This document shows positions 6,559 to 17,049 of a stretch of 64,000 nt of DNA, piece by piece. Location: NCBI RefSeq assembly GCF_002953255.1, contig NZ_CP026498.1:8416872-8480871 (forward strand). Reading direction: 5' to 3'. The position numbers and the translations under genes are program-made. Numbering within the stretch: the first letter of the stretch is position 1; each line of letters begins with the position of its first letter. The notes under the pieces are model-generated. The model saw nothing but the letters and a program-made list of their open reading frames with translations, did not search any database and was not told the origin of the DNA. Source of the stretch: Streptomyces sp. CB01881 (GTDB taxonomy: Bacteria; Actinomycetota; Actinomycetes; Streptomycetales; Streptomycetaceae).

Positions 6559-8067
6559 TCAGGATATGGGAATTTTGGGTTGGGTTCGCAGGTATCTGCA
6601 GACCCATTTGAGTGGTGGCAAGTATTCCTCCACCTCATTCAGGTACCTCTCTGAGAGGTTCCCCGATTCATAGAGCGCCATGAGGAGGGCTCGGCGCATT
6701 GCAATGCTAGGCTCATCTTCAAATCTGTGGCGAAGGAGCTGCGACTCCCCAATCGAGGCATCTCGACCAAGGTATCTAACGGCGAACTCGCGTGGAAAGT
6801 CCTCTCGATTTCTGTCCTCAAGAATCATCCAAGCGGCGTCCTTTAGCTGTGGACTCCGCTCCTCGGCGGAAAGAAAGTAACGCAAGATTCGCTGCTCTAG
6901 GTAAGGGTAGCTTGAGCTGGCGCCGGAGGTCATAAATAGTGACAGCTCATGCTTGATCTCGACAGCGCGACTCTTGCAGGCCCCCAGATATCTGAAGAGC
7001 TCCTTCGAGATATGAGGCAAGTAGTGCAGGTTTTCTAGGCACCAGCTGACGGCGTGATCGTCTCGAAGTTTTACTAGGCGATTTAGCGCGAAGCGAATTG
7101 CCGTTTGACTTAATTGCTCCTCTTTGATCGCCTTGTCGAAGTACATGCGCACTTCTTCTTGAGCTCCGGGGATTCCAATGTCGCATGAGGCGGAGAGTGA
7201 GGCCAAGCGTGGATCGTGAATCCGCGTCAATGCGTCCTGCTGCTCCAAGATTGCCGTCTTCTGTGCCGACATTGACAACCTGCGGGATCGAAGTATCCGG
7301 TTAATCTCCCCAAGTATGTCCCTGAGTTCGGTCCAGTCTGGGTGAAATATCCTAATGTCATCCGAGTATCTCGCGAAAGGGATTCCAGACTTTCTAAGGA
7401 ACTCATCCACGGGAGTTAGGTATAGGTTTGCCAAAATCGCGGAGGCGTCGGAGCCTTGGGGAAGTCCCCAAGCATGATTGATGCGCTGAAAAGCGGTGAG
7501 AAACCTAGTCAGCCTCTGCGTGTCGTACCTGTTTTTAGAAATGCAGGATAGGTCATCGGAGAGGATGTCTATGTCAACGTGCTCATAGAAAGAGGCGGCA
7601 TCCAATGTTGCCATCCTGGGCCAAGGATCAGCCTCTAGGTGGCGCCGTGAAACTCGCTGCATCTGTCGCCAGAGCTTTGACCAGAAGTGCGGCTCGCGGC
7701 GTTGATGGTCCCACCGGTAGCTAAATACTCTGCGGTCTAGATGGCGATCGATATCGGGAGTCACCAAATATATTAGCGCGTCATAAATAATCCGATCTCG
7801 CGCAGAGAACCTCGCCAAAGGTCGGAAGTTGATTGAGTCTTTGGGGTAGTCGATAATCTCGGTATATGTGGGTGTGCAGTCGCCATCGCGAATCGAGGAT
7901 AGGAGCGTTTTCCTGTATCCTGCTAGCCATTGATCTTGTATATCGGCATAGCCTGCTACGTCAGGGATCGCCGAATAGTCCTGATCGCCGGCGCGGCCCG
8001 GGACTAGGAGGCGCTTGGCGAGGTCCAATGCGCTAGCTGTCAGCGCGTCCCCGGTCGGCTGCGCCAT
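6559..8067 (-). CDS. Reverse transcriptase (UG/Abi-like), candidate defence RT
   Basis: The 502-residue protein has RT motifs in order: MATLDAASFYEHV (D156, catalytic), GLPQGSDASAILANLYL (201-217) and FARYSDDIRIF with the YxDD box at 234-237. The N-terminal part has FRPLARFSARDRIIYDAL. After about residue 285 the protein is a long helical region resembling HEAT-like repeats, as in abortive-infection RTs, with no maturase or endonuclease domain and no group II intron around it. It is paired with a SLATT gene downstream. Codon use is foreign: CTA, ATA and a TTA at residue 319. A possible -10 (TATCCT on the minus strand near 8105) lies about 45 bp upstream; the ribosome site is a weak G-run. The function proposed is phage defence by DNA synthesis. 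Confidence 0.85.
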   Translation of the reverse strand: MAQPTGDALTASALDLAKRLLVPGRAGDQDYSAIPDVAGYADIQDQWLAGYRKTLLSSIRDGDCTPTYTEIIDYPKDSINFRPLARFSARDRIIYDALIYLVTPDIDRHLDRRVFSYRWDHQRREPHFWSKLWRQMQRVSRRHLEADPWPRMATLDAASFYEHVDIDILSDDLSCISKNRYDTQRLTRFLTAFQRINHAWGLPQGSDASAILANLYLTPVDEFLRKSGIPFARYSDDIRIFHPDWTELRDILGEINRILRSRRLSMSAQKTAILEQQDALTRIHDPRLASLSASCDIGIPGAQEEVRMYFDKAIKEEQLSQTAIRFALNRLVKLRDDHAVSWCLENLHYLPHISKELFRYLGACKSRAVEIKHELSLFMTSGASSSYPYLEQRILRYFLSAEERSPQLKDAAWMILEDRNREDFPREFAVRYLGRDASIGESQLLRHRFEDEPSIAMRRALLMALYESGNLSERYLNEVEEYLPPLKWVCRYLRTQPKIPIS

Positions 8068-8549
8068 CTAGACCCCCCAAACTCTGCAACTGGCTGTTGA
8101 GAGGATAGTCGTTCCAGGTGCCTGGGTGGGCAGGCGTTGCCTGTCGATTCGGCTTGGTTGCCATGCTCAACCAGTGGGGTGATTGTGTTGCTGACTGGTC
8201 ACCATGGTGGTTGGAGCAAGACGCGGCAGGTCAGGGATGCGATTGCTGCTGCCGTTTCTGAAGAGCGTGCCCGCGCGGTGTATCTGCTCAGCTAGAGGCC
8301 GGCGCCGGTGGGCTTGTCGCGACACTGCGCATGAGGCAAGACGGGGATGAGCCGAGAGGTTGGTGCCACCACCTCAGCACGATCGGTTGGCTAGCTGCGA
8401 GTCCTGACGAGACGGCTCTAACGTCGCTATCGCGACATCAGTACGTGACATCAACGGGCCTGGACGTGGGCGATCGCCGTGGGCTGCCCACGAGCGGCCT
8501 CGTGCACAGCCTGGTAGTCAGCTACAGGTGGGAGAAGGCACTGATCGAA

Positions 8550-8594
8550 CTTACAAAGCAGATGTCGGCGGTTCGAAACCGTCCGCGCCCACCA
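8550..8594 (+). other. tRNA-Val(UAC) 3' half, probable attachment site
   Basis: From CTTACAA (an anticodon loop with anticodon TAC) the sequence follows a tRNA to its end: AGCAG anticodon stem strand, variable loop, T arm GGCGG-TTCGAAA-CCGTC, acceptor strand CGCGCCC and ACCA. The 5' half is absent: the bases before the loop (GATCGAA) cannot pair with AGCAG. A tRNA sequence starting at the anticodon loop is the typical identity core left by integration of actinomycete elements. The intact tRNA would be at the other end, outside the window. Confidence 0.7.
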
Positions 8595-8596
8595 GC

Positions 8597-8634
8597 CCAG
8601 AAGGCCCGCAGCGATCATGCTGCGGGCCTTCTGG
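8597..8634 (+). terminator. Strong hairpin after the tRNA 3' half
   Basis: This is a perfect 16-bp stem (CCAGAAGGCCCGCAGC and its complement) with a six-base loop GATCAT, three bases after the tRNA-like end. It probably is the tRNA gene's own terminator carried along in the attachment core. Confidence 0.75.
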
Positions 8635-9071
8635 CGTCTCGGGCTGGCATCAGCGGCGGCGCTTGAGCAGCCGGTTCGTGTTGCCGAGCGCGTCGCGCTG
8701 GGTGTTCTGGTGTTGCGTGGCTGTGGACGTTCACCGTCAGCCCGGCCTGGGCCGCAGTCGTTCAGGCGGCCTTCCTACAGGGCGCCTGAGTCCACCTGAT
8801 GTCTCACTCAGGGGAGTCGACCCCTGAATTCCTCCCAAATGATCAAGGCGTTTATGTACGTGCAGGATGCGGGGTAGGCGGGGCAGCATCCCGGGCCGGA
8901 GGGACCGGCCGGGGATGCTTGTGCCGCGGCGGAGGGATGGTCGTGGACCTTCTCGGCGTGTTCTCGGGTATACGCCGTCCGCCTGCTCGACGCGCTCCGG
9001 CAAGCGGGCAGCGCCGCATATGCGCACGCACGACGGCCGGGCGCTCATCGAGGTGCCTCGGGCGAGTTGAG

Positions 9072-10013
9072 CTACTGGGCCTTCCTGTGGCGACTGCCGA
9101 TCCGGCTCCAGACCTGGCGGTGTCGCGCGACCCTGAAGACCATGTCAACGTGCCTCGGCGTCAGCCGCGTTGGCGCCGACGGGAGGTTCGAGGCGATCTG
9201 CTCGCCGGCGACGACAAGCACGGGCGACGCCCCGTCGTGGCTGATCTTCCGGGCGCCGACCACGGCGATGACCGGGTGAACCGGTACCTCGAACCCGCAC
9301 CATTCCTCCAGCAGCCCCGTCGTCCGTGAGGCCTCGAACTCGGCGTTCGCCAGGTACGGGAAGCTGTTGCGATTGACGCTGACCATCTTGTCGCCGACCC
9401 GCACGGTGGCGTCCGGGTGGTGCTTGGTGTTGATCGTGAAGACGCCCGGCGGGCCGATCACCACATGGTCGATGTCGGACCCGCTGGGCAGCGGAACGCC
9501 GTGCAGGACCTTCCACCCCGAGGCCCTCAGCGGCTCCAGGGCGGCTCCGACGATCCGTTCGCCCTCCAGTCCCAGGAGCGTCGTCGGGGTGGCGAGCGGG
9601 TTCCGGGTCACCTTGGCCACCAGGCGAACCCAGATGTTGTGCGACTGTTCCTCCTGCAGAAGCATGCTCTCCAGCCCGGCTCCGGGGGCGTTCAGCGAAA
9701 GGTCGTCCTCATCCCGCAGCGGCGGCAGGAACGGCGTGCCGGCCCGTTGCCGCGACGCGGGCACTTTGGGTGGCGCCGGCACGGTTGCGCCTCCGCGGCG
9801 CCTGACGGTCCGCGGGGGTACGGACTGCCCGTAGACAGCGCACCACTCTTCCACCTTTGCCAGTGCGGCAGCCTCGGACGCGGAGTCCTGGATCTCGATC
9901 ACGCCGGTCAGGCAGTCGAGCCATGCGACCGAAGCGCCCCGGGAGCCGGCTCTGTTGACGTACAGCCGCCACCTGCCGGGCTTCCGCCATGGCCTGACCG
10001 ACAGTTCCTCCAC
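9072..10013 (-). CDS. NERD-domain protein (nuclease-related)
   Basis: The 313-residue protein has an N-terminal module of about 60 residues with a WRLYV strand, a linker, and a NERD domain from about residue 145 to 270. The domain shows GLEGERIVG, the motif GSDIDHVVIGPPGVFTINTK (residues 178-197), and PVIAVVGAR. These D, D and K positions match the predicted metal-binding core of NERD and related restriction-like nucleases. The start is GTG at 10013 with GGAGGG/GGAG upstream. It stands alone between two tRNA-3'-like sequences, so it is probably cargo of a small genomic island. Whether it cuts DNA cannot be told from sequence. Confidence 0.8.
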   Translation of the reverse strand: MEELSVRPWRKPGRWRLYVNRAGSRGASVAWLDCLTGVIEIQDSASEAAALAKVEEWCAVYGQSVPPRTVRRRGGATVPAPPKVPASRQRAGTPFLPPLRDEDDLSLNAPGAGLESMLLQEEQSHNIWVRLVAKVTRNPLATPTTLLGLEGERIVGAALEPLRASGWKVLHGVPLPSGSDIDHVVIGPPGVFTINTKHHPDATVRVGDKMVSVNRNSFPYLANAEFEASRTTGLLEEWCGFEVPVHPVIAVVGARKISHDGASPVLVVAGEQIASNLPSAPTRLTPRHVDMVFRVARHRQVWSRIGSRHRKAQ

Positions 10014-10160
10014 GCGGCTCCGCCCTCCCCGGCTCAGACGCCTGACAACTGGTCAGCATGCCCAGGAGGCGAAGCTCACGAACGCCATCGGCCGGCCGGG
10101 GAGGGGTGAGGTTCGGTCAAATCGGGCGGCGCATGGCGGTGAGTTGCGGCAGAGGCCGAC

Positions 10161-10191
10161 GTCGGCGGTTCGAAGCCGTCCGTGCCCACGA
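10161..10191 (+). other. Second tRNA-3'-like sequence
   Basis: GTCGGCGGTTCGAAGCCGTC followed by CGTGCCCAC repeats the T-arm and acceptor strand of 8564-8592 with two changes. The CCA is lost and the part upstream does not fold as a tRNA. It may be a decayed attachment remnant from another integration at the same tRNA. Confidence 0.5.
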
Positions 10192-10199
10192 CTTCGGGT

Positions 10200-10227
10200 G
10201 CCCCGGAGACCGTACGGCCTCCGGGGC
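10200..10227 (+). terminator. Hairpin after the second tRNA-like sequence
   Basis: A 9-bp outer stem GCCCCGGAG/CTCCGGGGC encloses a self-complementary core CCGTACGG. As at 8597-8634, it follows directly on a tRNA-like 3' end. Confidence 0.6.
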
Positions 10228-10287
10228 TTCCTGGCGCTGTGCGGGTGGTGTGGGCGCCGCCGTTGAGGTGGAGGGTTTGGCCGGTGA

Positions 10288-10536
10288 GGTGGCGGGCTGT
10301 CGGAGTCGGAGCGGGAGCAGCTCGTCGGTCTGCTGGGCAAGCTCCCGCCGGAGTCGTGGCGGCTGGTGGTGACGGTGCTCGCCGTCCTGGTGGCGCTCAC
10401 CGCGTCGGGTTGGACGAGCGCCCGGCTGGGCGGGGCCGGGGTGGTCCGGGCGGTGCTGCGCAATGTCGCGGGCGGCATGCTCGCGATGGTCGTCACGTAC
10501 AGCGGGGGCGTGCTGCTCGACCACTTCACGGGCTGA
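10288..10536 (+). pseudogene. VIT1/CCC1-family transporter, C-terminal stump
   Basis: A frame of about 80 codons (LSESEREQLVGLLGKLPPES then two hydrophobic stretches with GWTSARLGGAG and AVLRNVAGGMLAM) ends at TGA 10534-10536. The pattern SARLGGA...LRNVAGG...VTY is the C-terminal membrane end of VIT1/CCC1 iron/manganese transporters. An in-frame stop at 10285 and no start codon show that the N-terminal two thirds are gone. The cut lies about 60 bp after the tRNA-like sequence and its terminator, so the loss may be tied to island integration or deletion. Confidence 0.65.
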
Positions 10537-10669
10537 GCCACGCATGCGGTGAGGCACGCACGCAGTGAGCCACGCATGGGGATCGGGCCGCCAACGGATC
10601 GTCCCGGGAGGCGGGTGGACGGGGCCTGTGTTTGTGTGGGCTCAAACCGCTTGGGAGAGGTGATCTACC

Positions 10670-13294
<2,625 letters not shown>

Positions 13295-13321
13295 AGGGGA
13301 GCAGAGGGCTGGGAGTAGAGC

Positions 13322-13363
13322 TTGCGTTCGGGCGTACTCCCGCGGGAGTACGCCCGAACGCAA
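13322..13363. promoter_or_regulatory. Perfect 42-bp palindrome between the clp gene and the sensor kinase
   Basis: Each arm is TTGCGTTCGGGCGTACTCCC plus G, followed by its exact complement with no loop. The central TACTCCCGCGGGAGTA (13335-13350) is repeated at 15776-15791 ahead of the SHOCT/ABC genes. It lies 48 bp before the kinase start. It could be the operator of the adjacent response regulator, a terminator of the clp gene, or both. Confidence 0.65.
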
Positions 13364-13410
13364 CTCCGGGGTGACGCGGCGGGGCGTGCGCGGGGTCTAG
13401 CCTTCCGGGC

Positions 13411-14847
13411 ATGACGCCGCGTACACCTCGGCCGCCGTCGGCGGGTTCCGGGCCGCCGGGGGATCACCCCGCGTCGGAGGAGCATCCCATGCCGGGGGAG
13501 CATCCCGTGCCGGGCGGGTTCGGTGCGCCTCCGGGTGGGCTCGCCGAGCCGTGGCGTCCGCCGTGGGTGCGGGCCGCCAAGGCGGGGTGGCCGGTGGCTG
13601 CGGCGATCGTGGTCGCGGCGGTCCAGGTGGCCGGGTCCTCCGCGGCCGCGAGGCACCAGAGCGGGCGGGTCCCGCTGGACGCCTTCGGCTACCTCCTGCT
13701 GCTGCTCGGGCCCGCGCTGCTCGTGCTGCGCCGCAGGTGGCCGGTGGCGGTGGTGGCGGGCACCTCGCTGGTCACGGCGGTGTACGTGACCGCCGGGTAC
13801 CCGTACGGGCCGGTCTTCCTAGGCTGGGTGATCGCCTGTTGCACGGCGATCGGCTCCGGACACCGCCGGGCGGCCTGGGCCGGGCTCGGCGGGGTCTACC
13901 TCGTCCATGCGCTGGTCACCTTCGCGGTGCCGGCCGACTGGCAGCGCGCGGCGCCGTCGACGATCACCTGGTGGCAGGAGCTGGCGCTGGTCACCTGGCT
14001 GCTGCTGGTGGTGTCGGTCGCCGAGATCGTGCGGTTCCGGCGGGAGCAGATGGCCGCCCACCGGGAGTACGAGCAGCAGCTGGCGCAGCGCCGGGCCAAC
14101 GAGGAACGGCTGCGGATGGCACGGGAGTTGCACGACATCCTGGCGCACAGCCTGTCGCTGATCAACATCCAGGCCGGGGTCGCGCTCGCGCTGATCGACA
14201 AACGGCCGGAGCAGGCGCGGACGGCCCTGACCACGATCAAGGCGACCAGCAAGGAGGCGCTCGGCGAGGTCCGCCAGGTGCTCGGGACGCTGCGGGCGCC
14301 CGGGGCGGCGGCGCCGCGCGGCCCGGCACCCGGGCTGGACCGGCTCGACGAGCTGACCGAGCAGGCGGACAACGTCGGGCTGGCGGTGGAGGTGCACGAG
14401 AAGGGCGGCCGGCGGGCGCTGTCCGCCGGCGTCGACCTGACGGCCTTCCGGATCGTCCAGGAGGCGCTGACCAACGTGATCCGGCACTCGATCGCCCGGC
14501 AGGCGGTCGTCGTGCTGGACTGGACGGATCCCGACGCCCTGGTCGTCGTGGTCGCCGACCCGGGCCCGGCCTCGCCCGGTGACGCGGGTGGGTCGGGCAG
14601 TGGGCTGGCCGGGATGCAGGAACGGGCCGCGGCGTTCGGCGGCAGCATCACGGCGGGGCCGGTGGCGCCGTCGGCGGGCGGCGGGTTCCGGGTCCGGGCG
14701 GTGCTGCCGACGCGGCCGGAGGGCGCGCCGCCCGGGGCCACCGGTGAGGGGCGGGCGTCCACCGGTGAGGGGCCGGCGTCCGCAGGCGAGGGGCCGACGT
14801 CCACGGGAGCGGGCCCGGGGACCACCGATGAGAGGGAGGGCCCGTGA
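13411..14847 (+). CDS. Sensor histidine kinase, NarL/DesK type
   Basis: This 478-residue membrane kinase has a Pro-rich N-terminus, then membrane segments between about residues 58 and 205 (four or five helices, no large extracellular domain). A HisKA_3 dimerisation helix follows with the phospho-acceptor H241 in RELHDILAHSLSL, and a HATPase with an N-box (FRIVQEALTNVIRHS, about 347-361) and G-box GSGLAGMQERA (about 394-404). The C-terminal 40 residues are a degenerate repeat of GEGRAST/GEGPAS units. Its stop overlaps the response regulator start (GTGA), so the two are co-translated. The stimulus is unknown; lack of an extracellular sensor suggests membrane-stress sensing. Confidence 0.9.
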   Translation: MTPRTPRPPSAGSGPPGDHPASEEHPMPGEHPVPGGFGAPPGGLAEPWRPPWVRAAKAGWPVAAAIVVAAVQVAGSSAAARHQSGRVPLDAFGYLLLLLGPALLVLRRRWPVAVVAGTSLVTAVYVTAGYPYGPVFLGWVIACCTAIGSGHRRAAWAGLGGVYLVHALVTFAVPADWQRAAPSTITWWQELALVTWLLLVVSVAEIVRFRREQMAAHREYEQQLAQRRANEERLRMARELHDILAHSLSLINIQAGVALALIDKRPEQARTALTTIKATSKEALGEVRQVLGTLRAPGAAAPRGPAPGLDRLDELTEQADNVGLAVEVHEKGGRRALSAGVDLTAFRIVQEALTNVIRHSIARQAVVVLDWTDPDALVVVVADPGPASPGDAGGSGSGLAGMQERAAAFGGSITAGPVAPSAGGGFRVRAVLPTRPEGAPPGATGEGRASTGEGPASAGEGPTSTGAGPGTTDEREGP

Positions 14848-15521
14848 TCCGGGTACTGCTGGCGGACGACCAGCTGCTGGTACGGGCGGGGTTCCGCGTG
14901 CTGCTCGACATGCAGGACGACCTCACCGTCGTCGGCGAGGCGGACGACGGCGAGGCCGCGCTCCGGCTGGCCCGCGAACTCCTGCCGGACGTCGTCCTGA
15001 TGGACATCCGGATGCCGCGGATGGACGGGCTGGAGGCGACCCGCCGGATCGCGTCCGACCCGGTACTGGCCGAGGTCCGGGTGGTCGTGCTGACCACCTT
15101 CGAGCTGGACGAGTACGTCTTCGAGGCGCTGCGTTCGGGGGCGGCCGGGTTCCTGGTCAAGGACACCGAGCCGGCCGAGCTGCTACGGGCCGTCCGGGTC
15201 GCGGTCGCCGGGGACGCACTGCTCTCACCCGGGGTGACGCGCCGTCTGATCGGCGAGTTCGCGGCCCGCTCGAAGGCGCCGGAGGCTTCGGCGACGGGCC
15301 TGACGGACATCTCCGTGCTCACCGAGCGCGAGCGGGAGGTCCTGGCGCTGGTCGGCATGGGGCTCTCCAACGAGGACATCGCCCGCAGGCTGGTGGTCAG
15401 CCCGCTGACCGCGAAGACGCACGTCAGCCGGGCGATGGTGAAGCTCGGCGCACGGGACCGGGCGCAACTCGTCGTGCTGGCCTACGAGTCGGGGCTGGTC
15501 CGGCCGGGCTGGCTGGGCTGA
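14844..15521 (+). CDS. NarL/LuxR-type response regulator
   Basis: The 225-residue protein has a receiver domain (1-120) with the acidic pocket ADD (7-9), phospho-acceptor D54 in VVLMDIRMP, and K106 in FLVKD. It ends with a LuxR-type helix-turn-helix (about 158-218, LTEREREVLALVGMGLSNED and SPLTAKTHVSRAMVKLG). The GTG start overlaps the kinase stop. Its target is likely the SHOCT/ABC operon just downstream and its own operon, since both are preceded by the same 16-bp palindrome. A 20-bp tandem repeat begins within the stop codon. Confidence 0.92.
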   Translation: MIRVLLADDQLLVRAGFRVLLDMQDDLTVVGEADDGEAALRLARELLPDVVLMDIRMPRMDGLEATRRIASDPVLAEVRVVVLTTFELDEYVFEALRSGAAGFLVKDTEPAELLRAVRVAVAGDALLSPGVTRRLIGEFAARSKAPEASATGLTDISVLTEREREVLALVGMGLSNEDIARRLVVSPLTAKTHVSRAMVKLGARDRAQLVVLAYESGLVRPGWLG

Positions 15522-15620
15522 GGCGCGGCCCGGATTCCTGAGGCGCGGCCCGGATTCCTGAGGTGGGGTCCGGCGCCTTGCAGTGTGGCCCGGCGCCCGA
15601 GGCGCGGCCGGGCCCCTGCG
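15519..15620. repeat. Degenerate 20-bp tandem repeat starting at the stop codon
   Basis: AGGCGCGGCCCGGATTCCTG occurs exactly twice (15521-15540 and 15541-15560). It is followed by about three degraded units of the same period. The first unit includes the end of the response regulator stop. Confidence 0.7.
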
Positions 15621-15699
15621 GCGCGGCCCGGCCGCTTCGGTGTGGTCCGACCGCCCGGACCGCCCCCGCGGTTGAGGAACGCCCTCTGCCACCTCACTA

Positions 15700-15927
15700 C
15701 ATCCGGTACTCCTTGTCCCGCCGCCCCCGCTTCTGTCCTGCCCGTACTCCCCGCACCCTGCGGCGCGGCCGTCCGTACTCCCGCGGGAGTATCCCGACTG
15801 CCGCTCCCTGGAGGACGCGGGAGTAGCTCCCCCGGCGGGAGGCTCAAAGCACTTCGGGAACCCTCCCGAGGTCACTTCGGAACCGTCCCGAGGCCCCTGA
15901 AGCCCACCGCCGAGGAGATGAACCACC
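15700..15927 (+). promoter_or_regulatory. Upstream region of the SHOCT/ABC operon with palindrome and half sites
   Basis: TACTCCCGCGGGAGTA lies at 15776-15791, identical to the centre of the palindrome at 13322-13363. Half sites resembling it are nearby: GGTACTCC near 15705, CGTACTCCCC near 15743 and GCGGGAGTAG near 15818. A cluster of this kind fits cooperative binding by the adjacent response regulator. A ribosome site GAGGAG precedes the SHOCT gene. Confidence 0.55.
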
Positions 15928-16224
15928 ATGAACACGCTGCTGGCCGACCACGACGGGCACTGGCCGGGCCCCTGGATCCTGCTGATCCCGCTGGCCTGGG
16001 CCGCCGTGGTGTTCCTCGTGATCGTCCTCCTGCGCCGGACGGTCTGGCGCCGGGGCTGCGGAGCCGGCCCGGACCACCCGCTGGCCGTACTGGGCCGTCG
16101 CTACGCCGAGGGCGACATCGACGCCGACGAGTACCGCGCCAAGCGGGCCGTGCTGACCGAGACACGCCGCACGCAGGAGCGCGGCCCGTTCGGCGGCGAC
16201 TACCGAGGGGGTGCCGGGAAGTGA
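15928..16224 (+). CDS. Small membrane protein with SHOCT domain
   Basis: The 98-residue protein has one membrane helix (about residues 15-37, WILLIPLAWAAVVFLVIVLL) and a C-terminal SHOCT motif (about 52-77, AVLGRRYAEGDIDADEYRAK), a short helical hairpin thought to mediate oligomerisation. Its stop overlaps the GTG of the ABC ATPase (GTGA), so it is the first gene of the exporter operon and may be an accessory or sensory subunit. It is one of the likely targets of the upstream two-component system. Confidence 0.8.
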   Translation: MNTLLADHDGHWPGPWILLIPLAWAAVVFLVIVLLRRTVWRRGCGAGPDHPLAVLGRRYAEGDIDADEYRAKRAVLTETRRTQERGPFGGDYRGGAGK

Positions 16225-16976
16225 CCACCCTCGATGTCGTACGCGGCACCGCCGCGCGGGTCGCCGACGCCGTCAAGATCTACGGCGTCGGCGGAACGGA
16301 GGTCCGGGCGCTCGACCACGTCACGGTCGAGTTCCCGGCCGGGCGGTTCACCGCGATCATGGGCCCCTCCGGGTCGGGCAAGTCCACCCTGATGCACTGC
16401 GCGGCGGGGCTGGACACCCTCACCGCCGGCAGCGCCTACATCGGTGACACCGAGCTGGGCCCGCTCGGCGACCGGCGGCTCACCCTGCTGCGCCGGGAAC
16501 GGATCGGCTTCGTCTTCCAGGCGTTCAATCTGGTGCCCACGCTCACCGTCCGAGAGAACATCACCCTCCCGCTGGACCTGGCCGGCGCTGCGCCGGACCA
16601 GGCCTGGCTGGACGCGCTGATCGACGTCGTCGGCCTCGGTGACCGGCTCCACCACCGCCCGAGCGAGCTCTCGGGCGGCCAGCAGCAGCGCGTCGCGGTG
16701 GCCCGGGCGCTCGCCGGGCGGCCGCAGGTGGTCTTCGCCGACGAGCCGACCGGGAACCTCGACTCCCGCACCGGCGGCGAGGTGCTCGGGCTGCTGCGCC
16801 GCGCGGTGGACGAGATGGGGCAGGCGGTCGTCATGGTCACCCATGACCCGATGGCCGCCGGGCACGCCGACGAGGCGCTGTTCCTCGCCGACGGCCGCCT
16901 GGTCGACCGGATGGAGCGGCCCACCGCCGGCGGGGTGCTGGACCGGATGAAGGCCTTCGAACAGGGGCGGTCATGA
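16221..16976 (+). CDS. ABC transporter ATP-binding protein, MacB/LolD type
   Basis: The 251-residue ATPase has Walker A GPSGSGKST (48-56), a Q-loop in FVFQAFNLVPTLTVREN, signature LSGGQQQR (about 152-159), Walker B VVFADEPTGNLDS and switch His in VTHDP. GPSGSGKST with FQAFNLVPTLT is typical of the ATPases that serve FtsX-like permeases. The GTG at 16221 overlaps the SHOCT stop; an upstream in-frame extension has no start signal. The permease follows 73 bp downstream. The likely role is energising extrusion or relocation of an envelope-active compound. Confidence 0.93.
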   Translation: MTTLDVVRGTAARVADAVKIYGVGGTEVRALDHVTVEFPAGRFTAIMGPSGSGKSTLMHCAAGLDTLTAGSAYIGDTELGPLGDRRLTLLRRERIGFVFQAFNLVPTLTVRENITLPLDLAGAAPDQAWLDALIDVVGLGDRLHHRPSELSGGQQQRVAVARALAGRPQVVFADEPTGNLDSRTGGEVLGLLRRAVDEMGQAVVMVTHDPMAAGHADEALFLADGRLVDRMERPTAGGVLDRMKAFEQGRS

Positions 16977-17049
16977 GCGGGCGAAGCGGTCGGACGACCC
17001 AGGTGTGGGCAGGGGCTCACACCCCTGCGGGGCGAACGGAGGAGGGCGC

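Larger units (their letters stand above)
8068..9071. other. Intergenic kilobase with attachment site and no convincing gene
   Basis: Apart from the tRNA 3' half and terminator (8550-8634) no gene is supported. A short plus-strand frame ending at 8296 (WSKTRQVRDAIAAAVSEERA) has protein-like composition and may be the tail of a deleted gene. The region 8638-9071 shows nothing recognisable. No integrase or excisionase gene is visible beside the attachment site. A non-coding RNA accompanying the RT could lie in 8068-8330, but no clear fold was identified by eye. Confidence 0.5.

Noticed and set aside
8331..8666. Open frame of 111 codons in the RT upstream region
   Set aside because: It runs through the tRNA 3' half and its terminator stem, and shows no ribosome site or protein-like composition.
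10123..10191. Complete tRNA gene at the second tRNA-like site
   Set aside because: Only the T arm and acceptor strand match; the upstream 40 bases give no proper D or anticodon arm and the total is too short.
15563..15826. Small open frame upstream of the SHOCT gene
   Set aside because: It covers the 20-bp repeats and the palindrome and has no ribosome site.
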